64,000 nt of DNA, from assembly GCA_006176705.1 (NCBI GenBank), contig QRFJ01004311.1:170001-234000 (forward strand). The letters run 5' to 3'. The DNA comes from Cocos nucifera (Eukaryota; Streptophyta; Magnoliopsida; Arecales; Arecaceae). The notes beneath the pieces were generated by a model that was given only the letters and a program-made list of their open reading frames with translations, was not told where the DNA came from and made no database searches. A program made the position numbers and the translations under genes. Shown piece after piece: positions 45,640 through 58,044 of the stretch. The stretch's first letter is position 1; each line of letters begins with the position of its first letter.

Positions 45640-46779
45640 ATAGGTCAATATTTGGATCAAATATACTAACCTAATTCAGACATAGATCAGGTCCGTATCA
45701 GGTCAGAACTCAACTCAATCTCTACTTCCTGCCCTATACAGGAAATTGAGATAGAGGCTAAACTACATGATTAGAATCGTGCTTGCATTTGATGTGATAA
45801 AGGTTGTTCACTAAGGAGTTCAAAGGCCAAACATCAACTGTGTCAACATGCTGCCTCATACAAAGGAAGTTTTGGCTGCATATAGACTATAGAGTACACC
45901 TCACTAGCCTGCATCACAAGGAAAGAAGCTCATCCTTTTCATGCGTATGTATATATATTTTTCATTATTGCTTTAAAAGATGCCGAGGACAATTAGATGT
46001 CCAGGCTGCAAACTTACTACCGATTTCATTATTTTTGGCATCATGAGTCATACAGCAAGCCATGCTGATCATTTATTAGGTATTAAGGGAAGAGTAGTAC
46101 ATTAGGACGGACTAGATTCGATTATTGAAATATTTTTATCCCATTTTGAGAAATTATTCTGCATGTATTGAAAACTTAAACATTTCGGAGGTGTTGTCCT
46201 TATCTACTTGGAACCATGGTGGTAGTATCCCTATCATGGCGAAGAGATGCTTCATAACTATGCTATCCTGGTAGGCCCTGCACGAATCTAAAATACATGC
46301 TCGTCCATAAAGATGGGTCATGATTCATGAGTCTTACCCTAGCTTTCAAGGGTGTTGATCTCCGAGAGTGTTGGATTCCTCTCCCTTCTCATGCATGGGT
46401 GGAGTTTGTCCCATCCTTGTCTTCTTGCCTCGTTAGGCAAGGATACCTAGCCAACGCGATGACACAGACTCCCGTATCCAGCCATCAGTTCTCTAGCATC
46501 CGATGCCAATGGCTTGACCTTATCACGCAATCCCTCTTTGGCAGGTTATCAAAGTTCCAAACTATCCATCTTTCGCTTCATTATTTGATGTACTCTATTA
46601 TTAGTTTATTTCCTTCTACTCATTTTTATCCCTATAATGATGTTTGTTCACGTTGGAGCTCCAGCCTAGCTAGCATATAAATGGACATGGATACTGCTTT
46701 GAAATCCACACAATATCCAAAGTTCTAAAGCGCTATTCATATCATCATCACCTTGATTCTAGTGGTTTGCAAAACTTCC
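45640..46779 (+). other. Upstream region of the serine-rich gene
   Basis: No domain-bearing ORF. The open frame at 46327-46680 lies just upstream of the TATA box and ends before it, with no known motif, so it is not called. Confidence 0.5.
46674..46684 (+). promoter_or_regulatory. TATA box of the serine-rich K-segment gene
   Basis: CATATAAATGG lies about 100 bp before the ATG at 46780, which leaves a 5' UTR of about 70 bases. Confidence 0.55.
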
Positions 46780-48964
46780 ATGGCGGAACAGATGCCCATC
46801 ATCACACCGGCAGAGCCAGTTGACGGCGCACCGAAGGACAACATGCAGGAGGCTCCTGCTGAGCAAGCTCAGGATGAGAAGGATAGTGCTCCAGAAAAGC
46901 TTAATTGTGACAGCTCTAATTCCGACTCTGGCTCTGGCTCTGAAAAAGACTCGGTAAGATAGACTGATCATCGCATACGCATTTTATTCCTTATACTTCG
47001 TAGGTATATAGTTGGAATATCTTATTCCTTTATTTTTGGTAGATATAGTTGGGATATGTTATCCCACTGTATCCCATCACCGTTGAAGCTATGCTGAAGT
47101 GGTCACTACTATTCTGCTTGGATGCAGGCAAGTGGCGATGACAGCTCCAATGTGGAAAAGAAGAAAAAGAAGGTAGTGAAGGAGAAGGCTAAGAAAAAGT
47201 TGAGGGGAAAAAAGAAAGAAAACAAACTCCAGTGTGATAGCTCTAACTCCGACTCTGGTAGCTCTGCCTCTGGCTCTGCTTCATCTTCTGATGATGACTC
47301 AGCCTCAAACTCTGCTTCTAAATCTGGTTCTGATTCTGACAAAGTAAGAATTACTCGATGATAGCAAGGAAGTAAACTTTTAAGTCTTAGTATAGATTGT
47401 TTTTATTTTTTCCTTCTCTTTTGAGAATGCAACACTTCATCAAAGACGTCTAAAGTGTTGATTTTATACTAATAGGCTAGGAATAGGTAACTAGCCACGT
47501 ATCGTTTATTTTTTTTTTTTCTAATCTTATATTCAGAGAGGTAAGGAATCATGTTCATGAAGCTACTTGTTAACTTCACCATAACACTCTCTATTTGTTT
47601 TGTTTTTTATCTTCAAAAAAGGAAAAAAAAAAAATCCAGTAAATCGGTCAATGGGTCACCTAACCTTGAAATATGTTTGGGTTGTATAAGAATTTGACGA
47701 GGGAGAGGTAGCCATCATATCTACCAAGCTTCTAATAACATGGAAGATTAAGGAGTAGATAGGGTTAAAATTTTCACCTTCCAACAAATAAACAACAGAA
47801 ATAATGGTGATCTAGTCTTTTGTTTGGGTCATTAAGTTCTTATGCCCAAATCAAAATTATCATGAACTGCTGGGTATTGTTTTCTTGAACACAGTCCAGC
47901 AGTCAAGCAATGAACGTGGATGAGAAGGACAAGAAGGGGCTAATGGAGCATATTAAAGAGAAGTCCAGTAAGGAAAGCAATGAAGAAGTGGAGGTTCCTC
48001 AGAAAGCTCTCGACAAGCTGGAATGTAAGAGTAATGAGTCGGACTCTGGCTCCGAGTCCGGCGATGACTCCAATTCTGACGCCGACTCTGGCGGTGACTC
48101 TAAATCTGGCCAGGTAAATATTTATCTTTGATGCGGAAATGCTCACAATCCTGCATTATTTATCATAAACTTACCTATTAACACTCTCCCTTATCTGATG
48201 ACAAACCATAGTCTTTGCTTATTTCCACTGACGTACTTCACATAGACAAAAAGTACAAATTGGTCATTTCATAGAGAGAATGAAGCATTATCCATGACAA
48301 ATATTTGTAGAAACACCTTCCAACGTTCGAATTAACATCAAACATTCTTCTAGTGAAAACGGGGTGCTAGCACGGATGTAAACCTAGTTACGAAGAATTC
48401 GAACCCATAGAGTGAGTTTTCCTTTCTAAATCAAAAGGGAAACTTAAGAATTTGATTAAGTATACACCTTGTTACCTACTTGATCAACTCTAGTATGTCA
48501 AGCATGAAGGCTTATTAATATGGCTTAATATTATTGTGTTCTGTTTGGTTGTTAAAATTCTGTCGAACTGCGAGGACGCATTTCATCTTTAGAATGCAAG
48601 AGTCTGAGGGTTGAAAGACCAGTGACTTCTTTGTTCTAAAATTCTTGTGGCAGATGTATTAATGTTTCCATGCAGCATGATTAAGACACCTACAGAAATC
48701 TTTGAACTCATTAAGTCTAAAGCTTTTTATTAATCTTCTTTATTGCAATATTGTTTTAAGGATAAATTAAAGGAAAAGGAGGAGAAGAAAAAGGAACTAG
48801 AGGAGAAGGCACAGGAGAAGTCTAGTGGTGCAACGGGAGAAGACACATCAGCAGCAGCACCAGAGAAACCCATGGAAGTGGAGGACGCCCAAGAAGAGAA
48901 GGGTATCATGGAGAAGATCAAGGAGAAGTTAATTGGCCATCGTGAGCCGACCGAAGGGCAGTAA
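46780..48964 (+). CDS. Acidic Ser-rich protein with dehydrin-like K-segments, 4 exons
   Basis: Exons 46780-46953, 47128-47343, 47895-48113 and 48761-48964 give 270 residues. All introns are GT-AG and all phase 0. Exons 1 to 3 each carry the same cassette near their 3' ends: LNCDSSNSDSGSGS, LQCDSSNSDSGSSASGS and LECKSNESDSGSESGDDS. Exon 2 has a Lys-rich block (KKKKKVVKEKAKKKLRGKKK). Exon 3 opens with DKKGLMEHIKEK and exon 4 ends near EEKGIMEKIKEKLIGHRE. The latter matches the dehydrin K-segment (EKKGIMDKIKEKLPG) at 12 of 15 positions; the former is weaker. No signal peptide or membrane segment is seen. Dehydrins are disordered stress-protective proteins of cytosol and nucleus, and Ser tracts are CK2 targets in that family. 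A dehydrin-like role is therefore inferred, not shown. It might be annotated elsewhere as an SRP40-like low-complexity protein. Confidence 0.82.
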
Positions 48965-50217
48965 GAAGCATGCAACATCCGTTAGCTATCACAAAAGCAA
49001 TAAAAGTGTGAGGAAATCAAGGAGTGCACACTGGAAGGCAATATTTTTCTTCCGTGTTTCGTATGTCGCTTGTCTTTATGAAGTACGCGTGTGCTAATTT
49101 GGGTTGTGTCCTCCCTCACCTCTTCAAGTGTGATTTGGTTTTGTGCGTTGTTACTTTGTCATCTGCCGTGCTAATAAGAGATCAATGATGTAAGGAGCTG
49201 TGGGTGTTCATGTAGTCGTGCATGTATCAATAATGTATTTGGTTGCTTAATTTTATATAATCTTATAACCATGTAAAACTTTCAAGTGATCTTCTATTTG
49301 ATTCAAATTCTGTTTCGAAGGAAGTGAAAACAAGCACCATGCTGAATTTGTAATTTTAATGTTGTTTGACTAGTGCACAAAACTTGCATAATTCTGCTGT
49401 ATTATGAGTGGCACCATGCAGGTAGCATTTGTTCCTTCTAAAATATATCTATTATTCATGGATGTTTTCTGAGGATCAGCGTCATAGAAAAAAATTATGC
49501 TTCAAAATTTATAATAAATATATTTTTATTTTTAAAATATTTTTTTACTAAATAAAATATAAATAGAAATCTTAAATTTCCTTCAATGTCTCAAAAAGTA
49601 AAAGCATCTTATATTTTTTTTTACTCAAAATAAAGCATGCTTTCTATCATGAGCAAAAACCAAAACAAATTTTGGCTGGATCATTTTCATGAACTCAGGT
49701 AGTTCTACATTTAAGCTTAGGCACTTCTTCCATTAATATGTGATATTAAAAAAATAATTGACAACCTATCGGCCTATTGCATCAAGGCTTCAGGGGGCTG
49801 AAATGGTTGTTGAGAGGACATGAGAAAGCAGTGAAGATTGCGATGCTGGAAGCCTGCAAAAGAAAGTCCTCGCACTAAGGGTTCTCTCATGAGGGACTCT
49901 CTGATGCTTAAGTTGGCCAGAGCTTTGAGCACAATGAAGAAAAGAGGAAAAAATATGTAACATGTAGTTGCCTATATTTTTGTTACCTTTTGGGATCCTC
50001 ATTGTGTCCTTAGCCTGTAGGCTATTAGGATAGGTGGCATGATTTCTTAGTCGTGGATGTTTGTCGGATGGGTGCATGCCAGGTTTGTTAGTTGTGGACG
50101 TCTACTGAACAGGTGCCAGCCAAGTTTATTAGTCATGGACGTTTGCCAGCCTATGTCTCTACGAAATGTCAGAAGATTTGATGAAGATCCATATGGTCGG
50201 AGGGGTAGGGCTGAGAT
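48965..50217 (+). other. 3' UTR of Ser-rich gene and intergenic DNA
   Basis: An AATAAA occurs at 48999-49004, close to the stop, and further A/T-rich candidates lie near 49170-49235, so the transcript end is uncertain. No other gene is supported; the ORF at 49790-50077 (minus) has no known motif. Confidence 0.5.
50046..50140. repeat. Short tandem repeat, ~41-bp unit, 2-3 copies
   Basis: TTAGTCGTGGATGTTTG, TTAGTTGTGGACGTCTA and TTAGTCATGGACGTTTG head successive units, the first two including GGTGCATGCCAGG or GGTGCCAGCC. Confidence 0.6.
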
Positions 50218-51238
50218 TGTTAGATGTATGCCCTATAAGCCAATCAGGTCGACACATTAATTCTTTGTAAAACATGATTTTGTACTTGACCTAATTAAGT
50301 AGAGCAGTTAATTCCATTCATATAGTCTATGGGTTCATAAATCATTCAGGAAATTAACAAGATGATGACATATATTCTTAAGAGTTAAGAATTTAAGACT
50401 TGTATTATTGATGGCTAATTCCTAAATTACTCCCGATCGATGGACATCATGAAAATAATGATTGATCCGATCGGTGTACAGATCACTTTTCTTAGAATAG
50501 ATGAGTCTCGAGTCTATAGTATGTAAACACTAGAGCAAGAGTGTAGATGATTATTAGAGAACAATAGTATTAAGCATGACCAATATGAGAAGTCACTTAG
50601 ATGTCTACTCACCATCAGTGACAATCTCGATGTTATAGTTGTGTGAGTGATTCTTTGATCTACGGTGTCTTAGATATTCACAGTGGGATTGCTGTAGTTT
50701 GACTATATATTAATATTATTCTTAATCATATGGATCCTTGTAGTAGACATTGGCTGCAGTAGATTTGCTGTAGGAGTAAGATGCATACTTAGATGGGATC
50801 TATCGATCTTAGTAGTTAAGGAGTAGTCCTATATAATTTATGAAGTCGAGTTCATAAGATCGTGGCTACAGCATAGTAAATTATGGAAAAGGATTTCATG
50901 AGATTTCATGATTTAAACTCGAGCTGATTAAATCTTACATATAACAGGTTTGACGAGTTTTTCATAATCTTCATCTTGTTGAAACTTATAATAGAAAAAT
51001 TGAATCATACGATAACTATATCTAGAGGTTAATCCTTCTGTTCTGCAGGATTGCCACTACATACTACTAGACATCATTGATGGATTATGAGACTAATGAG
51101 AATTAGTATCATTTGATCAGGAGACTAATGAGAATTAATCAATTATTTATGAGACAGATCGAAGGTTGAATCCGTTGCATGGGTTATCGTCGATAAGTTA
51201 TCGTCCTTGTTAATCAGGGATCCGCGAGAAGCTAGCAC
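50218..51238 (+). repeat. Copia-type LTR fragment (plus orientation)
   Basis: It begins TGTTAGATGTATGCCC, followed by GCCAATCAGG and a TGTAAAACATGATTTTG stretch, the familiar start of a plant Copia LTR. It runs without coding capacity to about 51238, where the sequence switches to an LTR in the opposite orientation. The other end of this LTR is missing. Confidence 0.6.
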
Positions 51239-51497
51239 AAGCGACCTACACTCGATAAGTTATCGTCCTTGTTAATAACTTATCATTTGATCATAAACAA
51301 TTTAAGAACCATCCGATAAATCCTTTTTTATTGATTGATTATCGTTTTAAAGACTTCATCATAATTTAGGAGTTCATTTAAGAAAGATAGAACTTTTATG
51401 ATGAACCAGCTAAATAACTATTATTATTAGATAATTCATATATTAATTTCAATCATCTACTACTTAGATGATTAGCTTTAGAACATATTTTTCAATA
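51239..51497 (-). repeat. Copia LTR start fragment (minus orientation, 3' LTR)
   Basis: Matches the inner end of the LTR at 55192-58044: the CGATAAGTTATC segment, then TTGTTAATAACTTAT, ATGATGAAC, TACTTAGATGATT and the terminal ACATATTTTTCAATA. On the minus strand it therefore starts TATTGAAAAATATG. The sequence beyond (51498-51510) is the complement of a purine tract (AAGTGAGAGT). Confidence 0.75.
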
Positions 51498-51873
51498 ACT
51501 CTCACTTGGACTAAAGCCAATCAGAACGATATCAAATATCCTATCTTCCACTTGAGTTCGTAGAACTTCTTAGTTTCGAGGTCTTAGCAAATGGGTTAGG
51601 TCAAGTTCTCCTTTTTCCATCAATCTTCCAAAGATAGATGCCATCCTGATCTAAAAATCAAAGGTGATAGCGATGCAGAATATGCCGGTGTCTTTAGGTT
51701 CTTTAGTCTAAGCTATGGCACTCCAGTGCTATGATATGGATTGGACCATTGGTGGAAGGGTGCCTACTCCCAATCCTACTAATGAATCTCAATAATTACA
51801 CAGCTAACATGGTAGCATTATATGCCACGATGTACTCTACATCACTAACTAAATAGGTTATAGTATCCTACTT
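51498..51873 (-). pseudogene. Copia RNase H C-terminal fragment
   Basis: Minus strand, ending at the purine tract: DVEYIVAYNATMLAV, LLRFISRIG, ALECHSLD and RHRHILHRYHL, with stops between. These match the end of Copia RNase H (family pattern AEYIA...A, WLR, and the KHI..RYH motif). It is cut at 51874 by a CACTA transposon, so the rest of pol is absent from this side. Confidence 0.7.
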
Positions 51874-53544
51874 CACTACTACAAAAAAAGACTACGGCAG
51901 CAGTTTGTAACCGCTGTCGTAATCCAAAAAACTGCTGCCATAGGCTATGGCAAGGTTTTCTAACCGCTGCCACTATGATCGTCGTCGTAGCTCTATGATT
52001 AAAATCATTGCCATAGATTATCTCTTGCAGCGGTTTATTAATTGCTACAATAGATCGACCTATCGCAGTAGTTATATAACCACTGCCATAGGATATCTAT
52101 AGCAGCGGTTATATAACCACTGTCATAGGTAATTTATAGCAGCAATTTCTTAACCGCTGTCATAGATCTAGTGTAGCGGTTGGCACCGAACCTATGACAG
52201 CGGTTGGCACGGATATGGCAGCGGTTATAAAATCATTATCATAGATCTTAAATAATTAAAAAAAATAAAATTTTTATTTTTTTATATATTTTATCTGATA
52301 AATATAGATATATAACACAAGAAAATATAATAAACATAAAAATTATTCTAAAATACTAAAATTTTACTATCGAATAAAATTTATTATAATATTTTTTAAA
52401 AAAAATAAAATATATCAAAAGTCTCCTAAATCTACGTCATCGTCGTTGTTGTCGTCATCGGGAGTCGAAGTCGAAGTTGGAGCTAGAATGAGGACTAACA
52501 TATCCTCGAAGTCTGTGACCTCAAAATGCACGCTGAGCATCGACATCATGTCTCTCACGATGTCCTCCAGATAAGATGCACGCTCCTCAACTCGATCTGC
52601 CCGCATCGCAGCATGATCTGCCCATACCAACGCCTCCTTAAGCACCTCCCAGTTGACAATACCAAAAGTTTGTGAGAAGACGCTCGCCTCAGACCAGTAG
52701 CTCATCGACGTATATCCGGACCTACATTGAATCCTCCTAGAGTGCTCAGACCCCAAGACCTGAGACAGATGGTCATAGGACTCAGAGGTATCCGGGCCCT
52801 TGCTTGCGAGTGCATCTAGTTGATCATATAATTATAAATTAAAATAAAATTTTATAAAAAATACTATAATACTAATCATATATACTAATATATTTAATAC
52901 TTAGAAAAATATGTCCGATCGCGGCGTTCATCAATTTACCCATCTTGTCCGTACGGTTGGATCGGAAGATCTTGCTACGGCTGGGCATTACTCCATCTTT
53001 TATCAGCTATAACAAAGAATAAATTTATTAGAAAGATAATAAAAATATTAATTTAATTTATCTAGTAAGATTTAAAATTAATTACCTCTCTATGCATACG
53101 ATTGGTCATAAACTGACGGCCTAAAGTGTGTGTATACTTCTGGACTGCACGATTCTCTCGATTCTGATGGAAGATAGCCTAATAAGTATTCAAATAAATA
53201 ATAAATATTTAAAAAATATTTCAATAAAATTTTAAGCGTATTGAAAAATTTAAAAGTTAGAAATTTTACCTCAAACTTCTGGCTCCTCCAGTGTCTAACC
53301 ATCCTCTCCTACTGACTCGGAGGACAGTCTTGTATCCAAGGAATAAGCACCTCTGGAGTGTCTCATCAGTGCTCAAGCCATCCTCTATGGAGCTTGACCT
53401 TGTAACCTCGGTATAACTTTTCGATCTTCTTCAATCGAGCATCTTAAGCCCTCTCGTGATGGGAAAAGTCATGCCTCATCTACACAAATTTATCAAAAAT
53501 CAGTTACAAAATTATTCTAATCAAACATATATAGTGTAACATCT
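51874..53544 (-). mobile_element. CACTA (En/Spm) transposon copy A, truncated
   Basis: It starts CACTACTACAAAAAA, a CACTA terminus, and is preceded by CTT. The subterminal region (51890-52250) is an array of AACCGCTGCCATAG-type repeats. Beyond it, on the minus strand, lie the last exons of the second CACTA gene: the open frame 52756-52415 (MGSEHSRRIQCRSGY, RASYLEDIVRDMMSML, acidic end) and upstream pieces to about 53500, including MVRHWRSQKFE followed by a GT donor. It breaks at 53544 into duplicated Copia LTR sequence. Coding parts have frame breaks. Confidence 0.8.
51884..52250. repeat. CACTA copy A subterminal palindromic repeats
   Basis: At least eight variants of GCAGCGGTT or AACCGCTGC followed by CATAGG or its complement, often paired as GCAGCGGTTATATAACC and TGTCATAGG. 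In En/Spm, subterminal repeats are transposase-binding sites; the same role is inferred here. Confidence 0.75.
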
Positions 53545-54627
53545 AATCATATTATAAACTCTAATGTGTATGACCCATAGATTCGAAACCTAAGTCGGTA
53601 GTACAGAAATCAATTTCTATACCAATCAAAGTTACCATCTAGCAATGGTTTCCAACGTCCAGATAGGTCAATGTATGTAAGCAACATTCTTAGAATCCCG
53701 ATCCATGGTTACCGTATAATTTATCCCTATGATCAATAATGCTCAGATAACTTCAAAGTACGTATCAAACACTCATACAGTCACTCTATTGTATCTCAAA
53801 ATTTTGCAAACCCATGATACCTTACGAACCCAGGCCTAGGTTTTGTAAAAAATGAAAAAGCGAGTCATTCTCTTCCTAAAGTTAATTAAGAGTGGTCAAT
53901 CACATCTTGACTCATACACCAATTTTATAAGTACTTGATTATATCCAAAATCTTTCAAACCTATATTAGAAATACAGACAGTTCGACACCAAAGTATAGT
54001 GAGTTGCTTGTAAATCACCATGGTGATCTCAAGTTGGAGGGATACTTATACCCATTGATCTTAGCTAGCTACTTTTGTATAGTAGAGGACTACATTGATT
54101 ACGTTCAGTGTAGCTATACTCTATATCTCATCTGGATGACATTCTAGTAATCTCCACATCATTTGATTATGAGGATAACCAATGCATATGGCATTCAACG
54201 ACTACACTCGATAAGTTATCATCCTTGTTAATAACTTATTATTTGATCATGAACAATTTAAATAACCATCCGATAAATTCTTTTTATTGATTGATTATGG
54301 TTAAGGACTTATCATAATTTAGAAGTTCATTTAAGAAAAATAAATTTTTATGATGAACTAGCCAAATAACTATTATTATTAAATAATTTATATACTAATT
54401 TCAATCATCTACTACTTAGATGATTGGCTTTAGGACATATTTTTCAAACAATGAAGTCAGAGGTATTCGACCCTCGCTCGGCGAGCGCATCTAACTGCTC
54501 TTATAATTATAAATTTAAAAAATAAAATTTTATAAAAAATACTATAATATTGATAATGTATTAATATATTTATTACTTATAAAAATTTCTTTCGATCGCG
54601 GTATTCATCGATCTTATTCTTCTATTC
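53545..54627. repeat. Copy of 57126-58226 differing mostly by 1-base indels
   Basis: This stretch repeats the end of the Copia LTR, its junction with CACTA copy C, and the start of that copy, in the same order. I counted more than twenty differences, nearly all single-base insertions or deletions, with only a few substitutions. That profile is typical of uncorrected long-read sequence used in gap filling and unlike biological divergence in the other repeats here. Confidence 0.8.
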
Positions 54628-55178
54628 AAAGATGGTGCACAAGAGGAGAAAGGAGTTTGGTCAAAAGAAAACTCTTGCAAGAAGGAAAGAAATCCCAACT
54701 CTTTCTTGTTTTGACCAAGTCAAGACAAACTCCCAAGTAATCTGATATGTGGGCATGGAAAGCCTTCTTGGGCATCCTAAAACCATCTCATGTAACACAT
54801 TTATGACTTAAATTTCTCGAATCAATACATACTAGGACAATCTTTCCATTGTAAGGGATAAACCTTACAGCAGGACAACCTTATGGCAGTATGTGCAATC
54901 CTGATGTTATTTAGATCTAATCTAAATAATATAAAATAGGTCAAATATCTATTTAATTTTAGATTTAAATTAAAAAATTAGATCATAAATTTTCTTAGAT
55001 CTAATCTAAATTAATCATGATTTAGATTTAGATCAGCACATAATAGGATAACCTTTTCATTGTAAGGGATTAACCTTACAACAGGACAACCTTATGACAG
55101 TATGTGCGATCTTTAATTAATTTTAATTTTTAAATTTAATATAATATAAATATGATCATGTTATAAAAGAACCTAAAT
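54628..55178 (-). other. Copia element leader/internal remnant
   Basis: Internal sequence next to the primer site; no coding capacity. It contains a direct repeat (about 54835-54900 and 55040-55108), each copy with a hairpin GTAAGG-AACCTTAC and the string AGGACAACCTTATG. 54628-54760 resembles 56460-56600 of the adjacent LTR (GAGGAGTTTGG...CAAAGAAAACTC). Confidence 0.55.
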
Positions 55179-55190
55179 GCTCTAATACCA
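55179..55190 (-). other. Primer binding site of Copia element
   Basis: The reverse complement reads TGGTATTAGAGC, one change from the initiator tRNA-Met site, one base away from the LTR edge at 55192. Confidence 0.8.
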
Positions 55191-55191
55191 C

Positions 55192-58044
55192 TGTTGAGAA
55201 ACATGCAAGGTTTCATGCATAGATTTCAAAACTTTTTTGAAATATAGAGCAGCGAAAGATATAGATTAAACTATTTATCTACAATATGCATGTAATCAAA
55301 TTATAAAATTCTATATCAAGGATCTATAATATGTTATAATATAAATATAAATCTAAAATTAAATTAATCATAAATGGTATTGGTCATATTAATATCTAGA
55401 TCTAGAATAATTTTAGATCTAACCCTAGATCACATCTAGGTCACTAAGAGATCAGATCTCTTACCTTTGCATGGGTCAAGAACTCTGCAATTGAATCCGT
55501 TGTTGTCTTTGGAGCCGCACAAGTATCCAACCTCTATAGGTGATCCACACAAATCTACAATACAGATCGGAGGTTCGTCGAATGAAGATCCACTCAAAGT
55601 GCTAGCTTCTCGTGGATCCCTTCAAATAGTTAATCAAATACATATTCTTTGGATCTTTTGGACACTCTAAGAGATGAAGAACACGAGGAGGAATAAGAAA
55701 AAAATCCAACCCTTGGATCTTCCATAAATCAAAAAATAAAATCAAGAAAAAATAAATCCTAAGAGAAGACAAATCTTCTCCTTCGGAACATCAACGGTTG
55801 ATGTCCTCAAAACATCTCTATGTTAAGACAAGAGGAGACCTTCTCTCCTAAATTTTTTTTTAAGTTTCTAGATCTAAGATTTTTAATTTTATTCATACAA
55901 AAATTTCATAAAATAAAAGAGAAGAAGGGTTCTCAAAGAAATCCTAAGAGAAGACCTTCTCATCTTCTTCTCGCATTAGGACATGATCAGATCATATCCA
56001 AAGATGATCACTATGCCCCAACACCTTGGAGCACAGATCTCCACATCCTCTTTCTCTCTTTATCTTAGATTTTTATTATATAAAATTATAAATAAAATAG
56101 AAAAAAAGAAATATAAAAGAAAAATATAAGAGAAGACAATCTTCTCTTATCTTGTCTCTTCAAGACATCAACCTTTGATGTCTTAATTGAGGGCTCTTCT
56201 CCAAGAATCTTGGCACCATAAATCCTCCACGCCTTCTCCTTCTTCTTCTCTGATTTTTCATGATTTTTTTAGAATTTATTATGTCCTCTTGCCATCTCAA
56301 AGGAGGTGCCCCTTTTTATTGCAAGACTTGGTCAAAACCTAGTCAAAGAGGGAACTTCTATGTTGGACGCCCCTCACCCTTATTATTTTGTGTAACCATT
56401 GATTCTTATGCACAAAAGAAAGGGAGAAATAGCCAAATAAGATAGAGGGGTGTGGGTAGAATTGGCACACAAGGGAGGGAGGAGTTTGGGTCAAAGAAAA
56501 CTCTTTCAAGTAGAAAATAATTTCCAACTTTCTTCTATTTTGATCAAGTCAAAATATATTCCAAATAATTTGATCGGTGGGGCATGGGGACCTCTCATTG
56601 GCATGGGAATGTTCATGTAAACCTCAAAAAAATATATGTGGGCATGGGCTTTCTTAGGCACAAGAGAAAGAGAGAGAGTTCCAATCCAACTAAGACTCCT
56701 CTCATTTGACTAGGTCAAAATTATTTTAAATCTAATTTAAATTCTATTTAAATTAGATTAAATATAATCCAATTAAGGATGATTCTAATCTAACTAAAAG
56801 TTTAATTAAATTATATTAAATTAAAATTTAAATCTAATTTAAATCCTAAGTCAATCAGGTGCATCCAAGTCTTAGTCAAACAAGAAATTATTCTTTCTTG
56901 GAATTGACTTATCCAATAAATCAACTAAACTTAATATAATTAAATCTAAACTAATTATAATTAAATATAATTTAATTAGACTTGATCTCAGTTTGATTGC
57001 TCAATCAAATTGAGCCAATTAGCAATCTAATTGCTAATCAATCCTCCTATAATACTTGCATTAGATCAAATATCAATCACATTGAATATTTGACCTTGAA
57101 ATGATTCTCAATCATCGATTAACCATCTAATCATATTATAAACTCTAATGTGTATGACCCCATAGATTCGAACCTAAGTCGGTAGTACAGAAATCAATTT
57201 CTATACCAATCAAAGTTACCATCTAGCAATGGTTTCCAACGTCCAGATAGGTCAAATGTATGTAAAGCAACATTCTTAGAATCCCGATCCATGGTTACCG
57301 TATAATTTATCCCTATGATCAATAATGCTCAAGATAACTTCAAGTACGCTATCAAACACTCATACAAGTCATCTCTATTGTATCTCAAAATTTTGCAAAT
57401 CCCATGATACCTTACGAACCCAGGCCTAGGTTTTGCTAAATTGAAAAAAAGCGAGTCATTCTCTTCCTAAAGTTAATTAAGAGTGGTCAATCACATCTTG
57501 ACTCATACACCAATTTTATAAGTACTTGATTATATCCAAAATCTTTCAAACCTATATTAGAAATACAGACAGTTCGACACCAAAGTATAGTGAGTTGCTT
57601 GTAAATCACCATGGTGATCTCAAGTTGGAGGGATACTTATACCCATTGATCTTAGCTAGCTACTTTTGATAGTAGAGGACTACATTGATTACGTTCAGTG
57701 TAGCTATACTCTTATATCTCATCTGGATGACATACTAGTATCTCCACATCATTTGATTATGAGGATAACCAATGCATATGGCATACAACGACTTACACTC
57801 GATAAGTTATCATCCTTGTTAATAACTTATTATTTGATCATGAACAATTTAATAACCATCCGATAAATTCTTCTTTATTGATTGATTATGGTTCTAAGGA
57901 CTTTATCATAATTTAGAAGTTCATTTAAGAAAAATAAAATTTTTATGATGAACTAGCCAAATAACTATTATTATTAAATAATTTATATACTAATTTCAAT
58001 CATCTACTACTTAGATGATTGGCTTTAGGACATATTTTTCAACA
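55192..58044 (-). repeat. Copia 5' LTR, ~2.85 kb
   Basis: On the plus strand it begins TGTTGAGAAACATGC next to the primer site and ends ACATATTTTTCAACA. The far end matches the fragment at 51239-51497, so the two are LTRs of one family and probably of one element. ORFs inside are spurious. It cuts into CACTA copy C at its right edge. Confidence 0.75.

Noticed and set aside
46327..46680. 117-codon ORF upstream of the serine-rich gene
   Set aside because: No motif, no splice continuation, and it ends just at the TATA box of the next gene.
47109..47342. Minus-strand acidic ORF opposite exon 2 of the serine-rich gene
   Set aside because: It is the shadow of the Ser/Lys-rich exon on the other strand.
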